Positions 62,600-64,000 of a DNA stretch of 64,000 bases are shown here, in pieces. Both the position numbers and the translations under genes were made by a program. Origin of the DNA: Tamarix chinensis (taxonomy: Eukaryota > Streptophyta > Magnoliopsida > Caryophyllales > Tamaricaceae); the NCBI GenBank assembly GCA_030549775.1, contig CM060171.1, positions 146,402,859-146,466,858 on the forward strand. Reading direction: 5' to 3'. Under the pieces are notes generated by a model. The model searched no databases, was not told where the DNA came from, and saw nothing but the letters and a program-made list of their open reading frames with translations. The first letter of the stretch is position 1, and each line of letters begins with the position of its first letter.

Positions 62600-62961
62600 T
62601 GAGATCGATTTTGATTTACTTATTATTTTTTTAAATTTCAAGCATGAATTTAACCATTTTTTTTAAAGTAGTTTCACATAGGTGATTGGAAGTAGGGAAA
62701 TTATAGAAGAGGAAAGGAGGACTTTTGTAGGGAAGGGGAGAATGGGCAGATACAGGAAATAGAAGTTATCCTGACTTCATTTCATACCACCATAATCACA
62801 ATGCAGAGTATATGTATATAGGACAACACTCTAATAACATAATTGTAACAAAATTCTTGCGCATGGTTCAGCCTACATGTGTAAATAAGATTCTAACTCC
62901 CTGACAGATTGCTAACCAACTCCCAGCCTATTCGACTCCATCATTCTGCTCAACTACCAAT
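62600..62961 (-). repeat. Probable polypurine tract and 3' LTR start of the gypsy element
   Basis: Just downstream of the pol stop on the minus strand, a purine run (GAAGAAGAAGAAGCC, complement of about 62965-62979) overlaps the end of the coding frame. The next 350 bp are non-coding with a CTACAAAAGTCCTCC-like stretch, consistent with an LTR. The exact TG start and the CA end are not fixed. Confidence 0.4.
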
Positions 62962-64000
62962 TTAGGCTTCTTCTTCTTCCATGACAATTGCCCCTGATGC
63001 ATTTGATCCTTGTCCCCAAGGATCAAATGAAGGAAATTAGGCTTGAATAGCAGAGAAGTCCTCCCAGGTTATATTTTATGGACCCAAGTTGAACCATTCT
63101 ACCAGAATCTACGCCACTGCTTTGTTATGCCGTTTGATCACCCTCTTATCGAAAACGCCAATAGGGGCAACTAATGGTTGGCTTTTTGAGTTCAGTAATA
63201 GTAATGTGGCACTTGCAGCTTGATAGTCACCCTTGTACTTCTTGAGCATGAACACATGGAAGACAGGATGGATGGAGCTTCTTGCAGGCAATTTCAATCG
63301 ATATGCTACTGTCCCTATTCTTGACACTATCTTAAAGGGTTTATAGTACTTGGATGCCATTTTCAAACTCCTTCAGGCAGATAAGGAAGTCTGCAAATAT
63401 GGATGCAATTTTAGTAAAACCATGTCATCTTCTTCGAAGCTACGGTCCGTCCTCCTTCTATTTGCATAATGTTTCATACAATTTTTAACTTTTATGAGTT
63501 GATCTTGTAACAATTTATTGATTTGGGCTCGATCATGCATGAATTCACTGGCAACAGCTACATGAGGAACTCCTAGAGACACCCAACAGCTTTGGAGAGG
63601 ATCATAGCCATACAAGGCTGTAAAGGATGTTATCTTAATGGCTGAATGAAATGAATTATTATACCACCATTCCGCCAATGTTAGCCATTGAGACTACTTA
63701 CGGGGGTACTGGTAAGACATGTAACAAAGATACTGCTCTAGACACTAATTTAGCCTCTCCGTTTGGCCGTCCATTTCTGGGTGATAGGTTGTGCTCATGT
63801 GGAGGCTGATTCCCAAGCTCTTGAAGAGATCTTGCCAAAATAAGCTGGTGAATACCTTGTCCCGATCTGAGATTATTAATGCAGGCAGACCGTATAATTT
63901 AAAAGCAGTATCAAAGAATACCTTGGCAACTTGAGGAGCAATAAAGGGGTGTGACAAGGGTCTGAAATGAGCAAATTTGGTGAGTTTATCCATGACCACT
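62962..64000 (-). pseudogene. Ty3/gypsy integrase and pol C-terminus, dead, running off the window
   Basis: One continuous minus-strand frame of 346 codons ends at TAA 62964-62962. It carries integrase core motifs (ISDRDKVFTSLFWQ, Asp of the catalytic triad; YHPEMDGQTERLN, catalytic Glu). Next come WWYNNSFHSA and ALYGYDP, then a GPY/F-like module (YYKPFKIVSRIGTVAYRL), IHPVFHV and a degenerate chromodomain-like tail (EWFNLG, ITWEDF). These features place it among plant gypsy elements of chromovirus type. Six in-frame stops interrupt it (after ERLN, PRK, LSA, AVA, LGP and IQA), with no frameshift. Reverse transcriptase should lie beyond base 64000. Confidence 0.88.

Overview
This is an AT-rich, intron-rich and heavily transposon-loaded stretch of a flowering-plant nuclear genome, probably a dicot, though that is only an impression. 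The evidence is a plastid-targeted acyltransferase gene with typical plant introns and many plant-type mobile elements: hAT, CACTA, Stowaway, MULE, Helitron, Ty1/copia, Ty3/gypsy, LINE and very long LTRs. I saw no tRNA, rRNA, CRISPR or bacterial-type operon.

Only two cellular genes could be reconstructed, and they are convergent. At 411-1876 (+) is the 3' part of a Fes1/SIL1-like Hsp70 nucleotide-exchange factor; its 5' exons lie outside the window. At 3914-21999 (-) is a complete 12-exon gene for plastidial glycerol-3-phosphate acyltransferase (ATS1 type). All its splice phases agree, giving 461 residues. It catalyses the first acylation of the plastid (prokaryotic) glycerolipid pathway. Its introns hold a hAT MITE, a copia gag remnant, LTR-like and SINE-like pieces and a LINE tail; intron 5 alone is about 9.7 kb. 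A non-autonomous Helitron (22323-24037) ends only about 320 bp upstream of its start codon. Between the two genes lies one unidentified coding-like frame, 2612-2776 (-).

From about 22 kb to the end I find no intact cellular gene. In order: the Helitron; a diverged hAT-like element (24630-25527); AT-rich sequence; a truncated long-LTR copy (about 30.5-32.03 kb); a hAT MITE (33146-33580); a CACTA-type element (33979-35805); and a pair of nested long LTRs. The outer copy (36602-45833) has target duplication ATAAA. The inner copy (39225-44185) is inverted and has target duplication CCTTA. Three tandemly duplicated regions follow at 46.5-49.4 kb.

At 49484-55535 is a full-length Ac-type hAT transposon with a perfect 8-bp target duplication. 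Its transposase has four coding exons and is broken by a single +1 frameshift. Its long leader intron carries a damaged piece that looks like the N-terminus of a plant cytochrome P450. Downstream are another long-LTR-like segment ending at 60015, a hAT MITE with a perfect target duplication (60568-60778), a MULE/FAR1 transposase remnant, a Stowaway MITE, and at the right edge the integrase/C-terminal end of a dead Ty3/gypsy element (-) that runs out of the window.
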